From: Candidatus Moranbacteria bacterium CG_4_9_14_3_um_filter_44_28
GTDB taxonomy: Bacteria > Patescibacteriota > Minisyncoccia > Moranbacterales > UBA11712
NCBI GenBank assembly: GCA_002790655.1
Contig: PFVO01000043.1
Span: 1-46,845, forward strand
DNA length: 46,845 bases
Reading direction: 5' to 3'
Position 1 is the first letter of the stretch. Each line of letters begins with the position of its first letter. The notes beneath the pieces are model-generated. The model made no database searches, was not told the origin of the DNA, and worked only from the letters and a program-made list of their open reading frames with translations. A program made the position numbers and the translations under genes. Shown in pieces: positions 15,745 through 22,470 of this stretch.

Positions 15745-16060
15745 AAAAGGCCTGTTGGTTTTTCCAATATGCCATCTCATAGTTGCCGGCATTCAGCTCC
15801 ATCCGAACGTGATTTTTTTCGCAAAAGGAGCGCATAATCTGCTTAGCGGTCGCGATTCCTTTCCGAGTTATCAGTCCCCGTTCATTTTGTGGATTTTCCA
15901 TAAGATCGCCATCATTAATGACGAGCTCGATTTTCTCCTCCTGGATCACTTGCGCCATTCGGGCAAATATACGGTGCAGCTTTTTCTTACTACTCGTGAG
16001 CCAAATGATGATCTTTTCGATCCAATTCGGCTTTTGGGTTTTGAATTTTTCCTTTTTCAA
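15683..16060 (-). pseudogene. Truncated calcineurin-like metallophosphoesterase
   Basis: The 125-codon frame has a metallophosphoesterase-like block, VINDGDLMENPQNERGL (GD..EN) followed by LNAGNYEMAY, resembling GNHE but with Tyr for His. After this the reading runs into the palindromic element and stops at KYKYKK. The rest of a phosphoesterase, including the C-terminal metal-binding histidines, is absent here and beyond the element. It is therefore probably a broken gene whose 3' part was lost at or near the insertion. The start is a TTG at 16060 behind a strong AAGGAGG. The family call rests on two short motifs. Confidence 0.55.
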
Positions 16061-16157
16061 TCCTCCTTGCGGGGATTTTTTTTCAGTTTTTAAGGAAACA
16101 TTGTAGTTTGGCGCAAAAAATGAAATTTGTCAAATTCTTGCCATAAATTTGCTACAA

Positions 16158-16898
16158 TTAAACAAAATATTCCTTTTCCAATAATTTTGGATATTTCTGG
16201 AGAAAAATTTTCCAGAGGTATTTTTGGCTTTTATATGCGTTTATTGCCTGCAATTTTTTATTCATCTCGGATTCCGTGAGCTCGATTTCTTTAGAAATTT
16301 CTTTAATATCGGTTCCGATGAGAGGCAATTTATATTTTTTCACAATTTCAAGGAGAATAGTTGCCCCTAATACTTTCGGTTTTTTATCTGCCGAAAGAGA
16401 TTTAACAACTTTTATTACGCTTTTGGCCAAATATCTGTGATCGGGATGATCAGTTATGCCATTTGGATGAAAAGTGTAAATCAATTGGGGACGGTAAAAT
16501 TCGATATATTTTTTGATTTCACTCTCAATTTTTGCAATGTTTTTTCCAAATTTCATATCCTCAATTTCCAAAAAATGCAGCTTTGAAATGCCGTAAATTC
16601 GGGCAACTTTTTCGGCTTCGGATTTTCTGATTTCCAAAAGCGCTTCATTCGGTTTTCGAAAAATAGAAAGCCACCAAATAATCAGATTTTGAATGGGGAT
16701 AAGAAATGGAAAATATCCAAAAAGCAGATAGGCGAAATAAAAAGATCGCGCAGATCTCCTACTCGACTCCCCGCTTCTTTCTCCAAAACTCGCGCATAGC
16801 CAAACAGCTTTGTCACCGCTAGCGACATGCCTCGCGATTATTCCGCCGGCGAAAATCGTTTCGTCGTCCGGGTGAGGAAAAATGAATAAAATAGTCAT
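16158..16898 (-). CDS. PIG-L/LmbE-family N-acetylglucosaminyl deacetylase
   Basis: 246-aa zinc-dependent deacetylase. The metal/catalytic motif HPDDE is at residues 9-13 and the second motif HPDHR is in TDHPDHRYLA. Between them lies a hydrophobic stretch of about 25 residues (FAYLLFGYFPFLIPIQNLIIWW) not usual in soluble members, suggesting membrane association. It probably removes acetyl groups from N-acetyl-sugar residues of the surface glycan. It follows the DedA gene with a 2-nt gap, in one operon with the sugar transferase. Confidence 0.88.
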   Translation of the reverse strand: MTILFIFPHPDDETIFAGGIIARHVASGDKAVWLCASFGERSGESSRRSARSFYFAYLLFGYFPFLIPIQNLIIWWLSIFRKPNEALLEIRKSEAEKVARIYGISKLHFLEIEDMKFGKNIAKIESEIKKYIEFYRPQLIYTFHPNGITDHPDHRYLAKSVIKVVKSLSADKKPKVLGATILLEIVKKYKLPLIGTDIKEISKEIELTESEMNKKLQAINAYKSQKYLWKIFLQKYPKLLEKEYFV

Positions 16899-16900
16899 AC

Positions 16901-17494
16901 TTACTCCAAAATCTCTTTCGCTTGCTTCTTTTTATACAAAGTGAGTCCGATGAAAAACATCACCGCTCCGGTGAGGATTATGTATCCGGCGTATTTGATG
17001 TATTCGCTTATTTGTTCCGCCGCGTAGCCGAAGAAATAACCAACGATCACCAGAAAAGAACTCCAAAAAAGGCCGCCTAAAATTGAGTACTTCACAAACT
17101 TGGATAGCTTCATTCTAGTTGTGCCGGCGAGGATGAAAGTTATATAGCAAAGACCGGTAGTTGATTTGACATAGAAAATAATCTTGGCGCCGTTTTGGCG
17201 AAATTTTTCCCGCAATTTTTCAATAACAGATTCTTTGATTTTCAAAAATTTCTCCGCTTTGAGGAGAATCTTGTGTCCGCCGAAATACCCGATGAAATAT
17301 AAAACAATATCGCCCAGTACATCCCCTAAAACACTCAAGCTAAAAACGATGAAAATGTTAAAATAACCAAGCGAAGCTAAAAAAGCTGAAATTATGGTAA
17401 TAATCGGCCCCTCGAGCGTCATAAGAAGAAGCATCAGAGGATATCCCCAGTATGGAAGAAGCTGTATGAATTCTTGGGAAGTGTGGTTGAACAT
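16901..17494 (-). CDS. DedA-family membrane protein
   Basis: 197-aa polytopic protein of the DedA/SNARE-associated family, with the family stretch GDVLGDIVLYFIGYFGG and a middle motif GAKIIFYVKSTTGL (related to the usual GR.IP..R). Members are implicated in flipping or recycling undecaprenyl phosphate and other lipids. Next to a polyprenyl-phosphate sugar transferase, a carrier-lipid role is reasonable, but that is inference. Its ATG directly follows the sugar-transferase stop (TAAATG). Confidence 0.88.
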   Translation of the reverse strand: MFNHTSQEFIQLLPYWGYPLMLLLMTLEGPIITIISAFLASLGYFNIFIVFSLSVLGDVLGDIVLYFIGYFGGHKILLKAEKFLKIKESVIEKLREKFRQNGAKIIFYVKSTTGLCYITFILAGTTRMKLSKFVKYSILGGLFWSSFLVIVGYFFGYAAEQISEYIKYAGYIILTGAVMFFIGLTLYKKKQAKEILE

Positions 17495-18913
17495 TTACAG
17501 ATTTTTTCTCTTTTTTAACAAAACGAAAAAAGTCTTAAATAAAATCTCAATATCGAGCCACAGCGACCAGTTTTCTATATAATAAATGTCAAGCCGGGCT
17601 TCATCAGCGAAGGAAAGGTCCGACCGGCCGGAAATTTGAGCCAGTCCTGTGATTCCCGGCTTGATGGAAAGAGTCCGCTTCTGCCACTTTTCATATTTTT
17701 CCACTTCCCGCAGCTGGTGGGGACGCGGCCCGACCAGACTCATGTCGCCTATAAGAACATTGAACAACTGCGGCAATTCATCAATTGACAAAGTCTCGAT
17801 GATTCTTCCCACCCGGGTTTTTCGCGGGTCACTCCTAATTTTATAAAGCGGACCCCGGCGCACGCTTTGTTTTTTAATTAATTCTTCTTCAAGTTCGAGA
17901 GCTTCCTCGTGATTGGGATTTTGCGGGCCGGTGCAGTATTCGAGTTTCATGTAGCGGAATTTCAAAGCATTGAAATTTCCTTCGTGGCCGACGCGCTCGT
18001 TTTGAAAAATAACGGGACCGCGCGAATCCAGTTTGATGGCGATGGCAGTGAGAATCATAATTGGCGAAGTGATAATTATGCTAAAGAGAGAACCGAGGAT
18101 GTCAAAAACCCTTTTGGCAATTTTTCCCCAGCCGTCAAGAGGCGTATTTTTGATGACGATTATCGGCTCGTCAAAAAGAGTCTTGATTTCAAAATTGGTG
18201 CTGACGGACTGAAGAATGGCCGGGGCAAACTTGAATTCAATGCGGTTGCGATGGCAAAAATCACTGACCTCGCGAAGCTCTTTCATGGGAATATCCGGAT
18301 CGCAGGCCAAAATTTCATCAATGCCTTTTTCTTTGTGGATTTGCCGCAATGAATCAATATTAATTGTATTTTCCCGGGCGATGATTTTGTAACCGTGCTC
18401 CGGGTTTTCTTTGAACCGGCGGCAAACCATGTCGCAATATCCGCTTCTGCCGATAAGCGCAAGGCGATATACGCCGATGCCTTTATAGACAAGAAGAAGC
18501 TTTTGAATAAAGTTGATAATGTAGCGGGTTATGGCAATGAGAAAAATCGCGATTAACCAAGTGGAAAGAATGATGAAGCGGGAAGAAAACCACTCCCTTC
18601 GGAGAAATATTGCCAAAATGATTATGGTGATCCCGACCGTTGTTGAAATAACGATTTTTAGAAATTCCCGCCAAAAAGTGCGGGTGGTTTTCAGCGAATA
18701 AAGTCCTTCGATGGCAAAAATCAAAATAAAAAACGGCGCGATAACGAGCGCTATTTTTATATATTCATTGAACGGAAAATTAAACAGGGCCGGTTTTATT
18801 TCAATTATGCCGGGAGTGAAACGCAGCCAGTAAGCAATTGCCGCCGAGGCAACTATTATTGCAAAATCAACAGGAACAAGGATAGCGGCGAAAAAAAGTT
18901 CAGACTTCTTCAT
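17495..18913 (-). CDS. Polyprenyl-phosphate sugar-1-phosphate transferase (WbaP/EpsL type)
   Basis: 472-aa polyisoprenyl-phosphate hexose-1-phosphate transferase, the initiating enzyme of surface-glycan assembly. There are four N-terminal TM helices, a Rossmann-like CoA-binding-type middle domain, then a further TM helix and the catalytic domain. The catalytic part contains KRVFDILGSLFSI, SRGPVIFQNERVG, KFRYMK and near the end DELPQLFNVLIGDMSLVGPRP. It loads the first sugar on undecaprenyl phosphate, which the GT4 enzymes at 11.3-15.5 kb would extend. It heads the operon with DedA and PIG-L. Confidence 0.93.
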   Translation of the reverse strand: MKKSELFFAAILVPVDFAIIVASAAIAYWLRFTPGIIEIKPALFNFPFNEYIKIALVIAPFFILIFAIEGLYSLKTTRTFWREFLKIVISTTVGITIIILAIFLRREWFSSRFIILSTWLIAIFLIAITRYIINFIQKLLLVYKGIGVYRLALIGRSGYCDMVCRRFKENPEHGYKIIARENTINIDSLRQIHKEKGIDEILACDPDIPMKELREVSDFCHRNRIEFKFAPAILQSVSTNFEIKTLFDEPIIVIKNTPLDGWGKIAKRVFDILGSLFSIIITSPIMILTAIAIKLDSRGPVIFQNERVGHEGNFNALKFRYMKLEYCTGPQNPNHEEALELEEELIKKQSVRRGPLYKIRSDPRKTRVGRIIETLSIDELPQLFNVLIGDMSLVGPRPHQLREVEKYEKWQKRTLSIKPGITGLAQISGRSDLSFADEARLDIYYIENWSLWLDIEILFKTFFVLLKKRKNL

Positions 18914-18917
18914 AATA

Positions 18918-19020
18918 AATTATGCTAATCTACGAATAGATGACAATCAACAAATTACGAATCAAAACATATTCGCATATTCGAAATTAGTAGATTAGAA
19001 TTTATTAGCAGATTAGCAAA
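18918..19020. repeat. Dispersed AT-rich intergenic repeat (copy 2)
   Basis: ATGCTAATCTACGAATAG and CAATCAACAAATTACGAAT at the left are related to the 15554-15600 block. The right half (AAATTAGTAGATTAG..TTAGCAGATTAGC) holds inverted copies of the same motif. No ORF or RNA gene is seen. It lies between the sugar-transferase start and the 3' end of rnpB. Confidence 0.45.
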
Positions 19021-19058
19021 ATTTATTAGTCAAGGCCTATAAGCCGGATTCTGTCTTA

Positions 19059-19138
19059 TCCCTCACCACTTTTCGTGATTTTTCGTTAAGACTTTTTTCA
19101 AAAATCTCACGAATTTTATCAGCAAAAGTGGTGAGGGA
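19059..19138. repeat. Palindromic element in the P18 loop of rnpB
   Basis: Perfect 15-bp arms TCCCTCACCACTTTT (19059-19073) and AAAAGTGGTGAGGGA (19124-19138) give an 80-bp element. Inside, CGTGATTTTT and AAAAATC-TCACG can pair further. It sits exactly where E. coli P18 has a short loop, between GATGATTATC and ACAGAATCCGG. The inner CGTGATTTTTCGTT agrees with CGTGATTTCTTGTT of the gpmI copy at 12 of 14 positions. Confidence 0.8.
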
Positions 19139-19370
19139 CGAGATAATCATCTATCTAGGCCCGACGTTGCCGTCGGACTCAAGCGTCTTCCCCGCCGCTT
19201 ACAAGCGGCGGGACGCAGACTTGCACCAAGCAGGGTTTGCCAAGCTCCGGCCGTTGCCGTCCGGCTCCAATTGCAGCTTAATACCTCGCGCGAGCAAAAT
19301 ATCAAACACCAATCGGCTTTTCACCTTTTGCCGATTTTGTCTGCGCGAAGGCGCAGCAACAAAATCGAGC

Positions 19371-19480
19371 ACCCCGCACCAATCCTAACCACCTAATTTC
19401 ATACATCTATAGACGAAAGGCAGAGCCGCTTCGCTCTCGCGCTTGAATAAATAAGCAGATGATCGGAATTGGTGCGGGGT
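19371..19480. repeat. Palindromic element in the P8/P9 region of rnpB
   Basis: Arms ACCCCGCACCAAT (19371-19383) and ATTGGTGCGGGGT (19468-19480) bound a 110-bp element. Inside there is a further GC-rich palindrome (AGAGCCGCTTCGCTCT, around 19421-19436). On the RNA strand the helix extends outward through GAGC/GCTC with one bulge. It lies between two ordinary-looking rnpB hairpins (CAAACATG-CTCG-CATGTTTG and CTGCGC-CTTC-GCGCAG). Confidence 0.8.
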
Positions 19481-19660
19481 AGCTCCGTCAAACATGCGAG
19501 CATGTTTGATTGGCCCGTATAGTCTCTGCGGCACTTTCCCTAAATACATCTTTCAACGTACCCGATGGGTGTTACCCATTACTTGTGATATTGGTGTCCG
19601 GACTTTCCTCCTTGCCCCTCGCGAGGGGCAAGGCGATTATCCAGCTTTGACTAACTAGGT

Positions 19661-19689
19661 ATATTATAATACCTTTTTCTTTTTGTCAA
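19661..19689 (-). promoter_or_regulatory. rnpB promoter
   Basis: Perfect -35 TTGACA (19689-19684 on the minus strand), followed by TATAAT (19668-19663, 15-bp spacer) overlapping TAATAT (19666-19661, 17-bp spacer). Transcription starting 6-7 nt further on matches the P1 5' end near 19654. Confidence 0.7.
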
Positions 19690-19702
19690 CAATACCCAAT
19701 AC

Positions 19703-19725
19703 AAAAAAGAGGCTTATATAAGCCT
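19703..19725 (-). terminator. Terminator of the acd-recJ-rnhA operon
   Basis: A perfect palindrome AGGCTTATATAAGCCT (19710-19725) is followed on the minus strand by CTTTTTT (19709-19703). It lies 10 nt after the rnhA stop and just before the rnpB promoter. Confidence 0.75.
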
Positions 19726-19735
19726 TGGGATTTAC

Positions 19736-20173
19736 TCAAAACATTCGGCTTTGAGCGCGGGTGGCTTCATCCAGAGCCAAGTTTGCCAGCCGATCGGCTT
19801 CCGCGTTTTTTGATCTTGGTATGTGAAAGTATTTTACCTCCTTGAAGTCAATGTCGAGATTCCAGAGCAAGAGAAATAATTTCTGGATATTTTCTTCGAG
19901 AACTTTGTATTTGCGGTTGAGTTGTTTGACAATCAGCTCGCTGTCGAGATAGCACTCAATATTTAAATTTTTACTCCTCGATTTTCCGTGAACCAGCTTC
20001 ACCTTTTGCAGAGCAAAAATCAAAGCCTTGTATTCTGCTTCGTTGTTGGTGGCGTAACCGATGAACTCGCGATAAGTCTTCTTTGAGCCGTCGGCTTCGA
20101 TCACGATTCCAATGGCCGAAGGGCCGGGATTGCCCCGGGCGGCGCCGTCAGTGAAGATTTTTATTTTATTCAT
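19736..20173 (-). CDS. Ribonuclease HI-like protein
   Basis: 145-aa RNase H fold protein. The N-terminal DGAARGNPG motif, the NNEAEYKAL glutamate, the LDSELIVKQLN aspartate and the C-terminal NAEADRLANLALDE aspartate make up the catalytic set. It probably degrades RNA in RNA-DNA hybrids. It resembles the compact YpdQ/archaeal-type RNase HI form more than E. coli RnhA. Its start overlaps the recJ stop by 4 nt, so the two are translationally coupled. Start is ATG at 20173. Confidence 0.9.
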   Translation of the reverse strand: MNKIKIFTDGAARGNPGPSAIGIVIEADGSKKTYREFIGYATNNEAEYKALIFALQKVKLVHGKSRSKNLNIECYLDSELIVKQLNRKYKVLEENIQKLFLLLWNLDIDFKEVKYFHIPRSKNAEADRLANLALDEATRAQSRMF

Positions 20174-21879
20174 AATTTCTCTTTTTTAATATCAATTATA
20201 TGCAGTTCGATTTTGCGATTCCCATTCCACTCGTTTGACCGCAGATTATAAACAACAGAAACTTTGTCGCCAGCTTTGAATTCAAGGGATCTTTCCCCGC
20301 CCTTGAAAAAAATTCCTTCAAATATTTTTGCGTCAGTGTTTTCAGTGCTGAAAATAAATTTTAAATGTTTTTGTTCACTGCCAACCAAATTGATTTCCTG
20401 AACGATCAGACTCTTTGTCAAAAATGCAGGCTCGCGGTTTCCTTCGCCAAAAGGCTCGAATTTCTTGATTTCAGAGAGGATATCCCAGTCAATTTTTCCC
20501 GCTTCAATTTCGGCGTCAATGTGAACTTGCTTTCTCCAAGTATCTTTATCGTAACTCTTTTCTATAATTTTTCGCAAATCATCCTCGAACCGAGCAAAAT
20601 TTTCCGGTTTAATCTTAATTCCCATAGCTTGGGCGTGTCCTCCGTATTTCTCAAGAAGGTTGTCCAGCCGGCTGACCGCCTCGATTAAATTAAATACGTC
20701 GATACTTCTTCCCGACCCCTCGATTAATTTTTCATCATCGCGGAGAATAAAAACCGGGCAATGGTACTCCTCGGCAATTTTTCCGGCTACGATTCCCAGA
20801 ACGCCCACCGGCCATTTTTCCCCCTTTCGGATTATCAAGTTGTAGCTTTTGCCCTCTTTGAGGGTCGCTTTCGCTTCCTCATAAATCTCCTGGGTTATTT
20901 TCTGGCGCTGGCTGTTTTTGCTTTCCAGCTCAAGAGCCGCAAGACGCGCTTTTGCCGGATCACTCTCGCAAAGCAGATTCAAAGTAATATCGGCATGATC
21001 CATTCTTCCTGCCGCATTGAGGCGGGGCCCAATTTGAAAAGCGATATTTTCAACACTGGGAGGATTTTTGTCGCCGATATTGAGCCGGGCGGTCTTGATA
21101 ATTTCCTGAATTCCGAGCCTTTTTGTTTTTTGAAGCACAATGAGGCCAAACTTGGCGAGTATTCTGTTTTCGCCGACGAGCGGAACGCAATCGGCGATTG
21201 TTCCGATAGCGACAATATCCAAATACCATTTCAACTGCTCGCTTTTTTGAGAAATGAATTTTTCCCAAAGGGCCCGACAGACCTTGAAAACCACGCCCAC
21301 GCCGGCCAGATCTTTGAAGGAATATTTTTGCCTTGGCAATTTGGGGTTTATCAGAATGCAGCCAGCCGGCAGTTTTTTGGGGATGGAGTGATGATCAATA
21401 ACAATTACATCAATATCCAAACCGCGGGCGTATTCGATTTCCTCTTTGTTTGATATTCCGCAGTCAACAGTGATGAGAAGTTTGGGGTTATATTCTTTTT
21501 TGATAAAATCAAGGGCCGGTCTGTTGAGGCCGTAGCCTTCTTTGTTGCGGTCGGGAATATATGTTCGCGGTTTGAAATCCAGTTCTTCCAGAGTTTCCTT
21601 AAGAAGAACAGTTGAAGTAATCCCGTCCGCGTCATAATCGCCAAAAATTACAACTGATTCTTTGTTCTTCCGGGCTTTTTCAATTCTCTCCACGGCTTCG
21701 GCAACTCCATTCAGATCATTTGGCGAATGCAAATTTTCGTACCGGCTGTTCAGAAATTTTTCAATACTCTCTTTAGAAAAAAAACCTCTCTGGAGAAGAA
21801 GCCGGAGAGTTGTTGGATTTAGGGAAAAAGATTTTAGCTCTTCCGGAATTTCCGGAATCGGTTTAATGACCCAATTCAT
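20170..21879 (-). CDS. recJ: Single-stranded-DNA-specific exonuclease RecJ
   Basis: 569-aa DHH-family 5'-3' single-strand exonuclease used in recombination and repair. Motifs: GDYDADGITS, TVDCGISN, VIVIDHHSIP (DHH) and the DHHA1 motif KYGGHAQAMG, with a C-terminal OB-fold-like segment (DKVSVVYNLRSNEWNGNRKIEL). Length is normal. It starts 12 nt after the receiver protein gene and overlaps rnhA by 4 nt. Confidence 0.94.
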   Translation of the reverse strand: MNWVIKPIPEIPEELKSFSLNPTTLRLLLQRGFFSKESIEKFLNSRYENLHSPNDLNGVAEAVERIEKARKNKESVVIFGDYDADGITSTVLLKETLEELDFKPRTYIPDRNKEGYGLNRPALDFIKKEYNPKLLITVDCGISNKEEIEYARGLDIDVIVIDHHSIPKKLPAGCILINPKLPRQKYSFKDLAGVGVVFKVCRALWEKFISQKSEQLKWYLDIVAIGTIADCVPLVGENRILAKFGLIVLQKTKRLGIQEIIKTARLNIGDKNPPSVENIAFQIGPRLNAAGRMDHADITLNLLCESDPAKARLAALELESKNSQRQKITQEIYEEAKATLKEGKSYNLIIRKGEKWPVGVLGIVAGKIAEEYHCPVFILRDDEKLIEGSGRSIDVFNLIEAVSRLDNLLEKYGGHAQAMGIKIKPENFARFEDDLRKIIEKSYDKDTWRKQVHIDAEIEAGKIDWDILSEIKKFEPFGEGNREPAFLTKSLIVQEINLVGSEQKHLKFIFSTENTDAKIFEGIFFKGGERSLEFKAGDKVSVVYNLRSNEWNGNRKIELHIIDIKKEKL

Positions 21880-21891
21880 TAACGTAAAAAA

Positions 21892-22461
21892 TTACAGGAC
21901 AGAATCGCACTTCGGACACTTCAGAATCGCGTCATATCTCTTTTCTTCCGCTTTCGGCGTCACCTCTAGGATTACTTTTTCCTGGCAATTAGGACAATTA
22001 AAACTTCCGCCGGGAAGAGTTTTGGCCAGCCTTGGCGCATCCCAGGCATAAGGATCGAAGCTCAACTTATAACTCCCGCCGCTTTTCGTAAGACTTCTTA
22101 TTTTTTCCACAATCTCGTTTATCGTAATTGTCCCCTGAACGATAAATTCAGTGATTCCGAGCTCCTGCGCTCTTTTCCGATCTTCTTCGCGGCCCAAATG
22201 GGAAAGAATGGCAACGGGAATTTCACGGGTTTGAACGTTTTCCTGAAGGGTTTTGATGAGCTGAAAGCCGTCCATGCGGGGCATGATGATGCCAGTCAGA
22301 ATAACGTCGGGAATTTCTTTGGTTGCAAGATCAATTCCCTCCACGCCGTCAACGGCGCTCAAGACATCAAAGCCTTTCTGGTTGAACACTTGCACGTATG
22401 TTTCGCGAATAACATCGTCGTCGTCAACTATGAGAATTTTTGCTTTTTTTGCTTCGGTCAT
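21892..22461 (-). CDS. Degenerate receiver domain fused to a zinc ribbon
   Basis: 189 aa. Residues 7-130 form a CheY-like receiver with the acidic patch VDDDD (12-16), MPRMDG (60-65) and the conserved LSHLG serine. The phospho-acceptor Asp expected four residues before Pro61 is Gly57 (codon GGC for GAC), and the conserved Lys of the last strand is Gln (FIVQG). It therefore should not be phosphorylated in the normal way. The C-terminus has two pairs, CPNC and CPKC about 27 residues apart, forming a rubredoxin-like zinc ribbon. It lies between acd and recJ with gaps of 9 and 12 nt. A protein or nucleic-acid docking role is possible; no specific function is recognised. Confidence 0.85.
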   Translation of the reverse strand: MTEAKKAKILIVDDDDVIRETYVQVFNQKGFDVLSAVDGVEGIDLATKEIPDVILTGIIMPRMDGFQLIKTLQENVQTREIPVAILSHLGREEDRKRAQELGITEFIVQGTITINEIVEKIRSLTKSGGSYKLSFDPYAWDAPRLAKTLPGGSFNCPNCQEKVILEVTPKAEEKRYDAILKCPKCDSVL

Positions 22462-22470
22462 TGTTTTTTC

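Larger units (their letters stand above)
19026..19654 (-). ncRNA. rnpB: RNase P RNA (M1 RNA), with two internal palindromic insertions
   Basis: Catalytic RNA that matures tRNA 5' ends. On the minus strand the 5' end TTAGTCAA (19654-19647) pairs with TTGACTAA (19033-19026) as P1. Conserved blocks follow in order: GAGGAAAGTCCGGACACC, AGTGCCGCAGAGACTATAC, GGTGAAAAG, GGCAAACCC...GGTGCAAG, AGATAGATGATTATC and ACAGAATCCGGCTTATAGG. The order and content fit bacterial type A RNase P RNA. At about 629 nt it is far longer than the usual 350-400. Two inverted-repeat elements account for about 190 nt: 19371-19480 in the P8/P9 region and 19059-19138 at the tip of P18. Removing both leaves about 440 nt with all core blocks intact. 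Confidence 0.92.

Noticed and set aside
19128-19388. 86-codon plus-strand frame across rnpB
   Set aside because: It reads the antisense strand of RNase P RNA and the element ends. No protein features are present.
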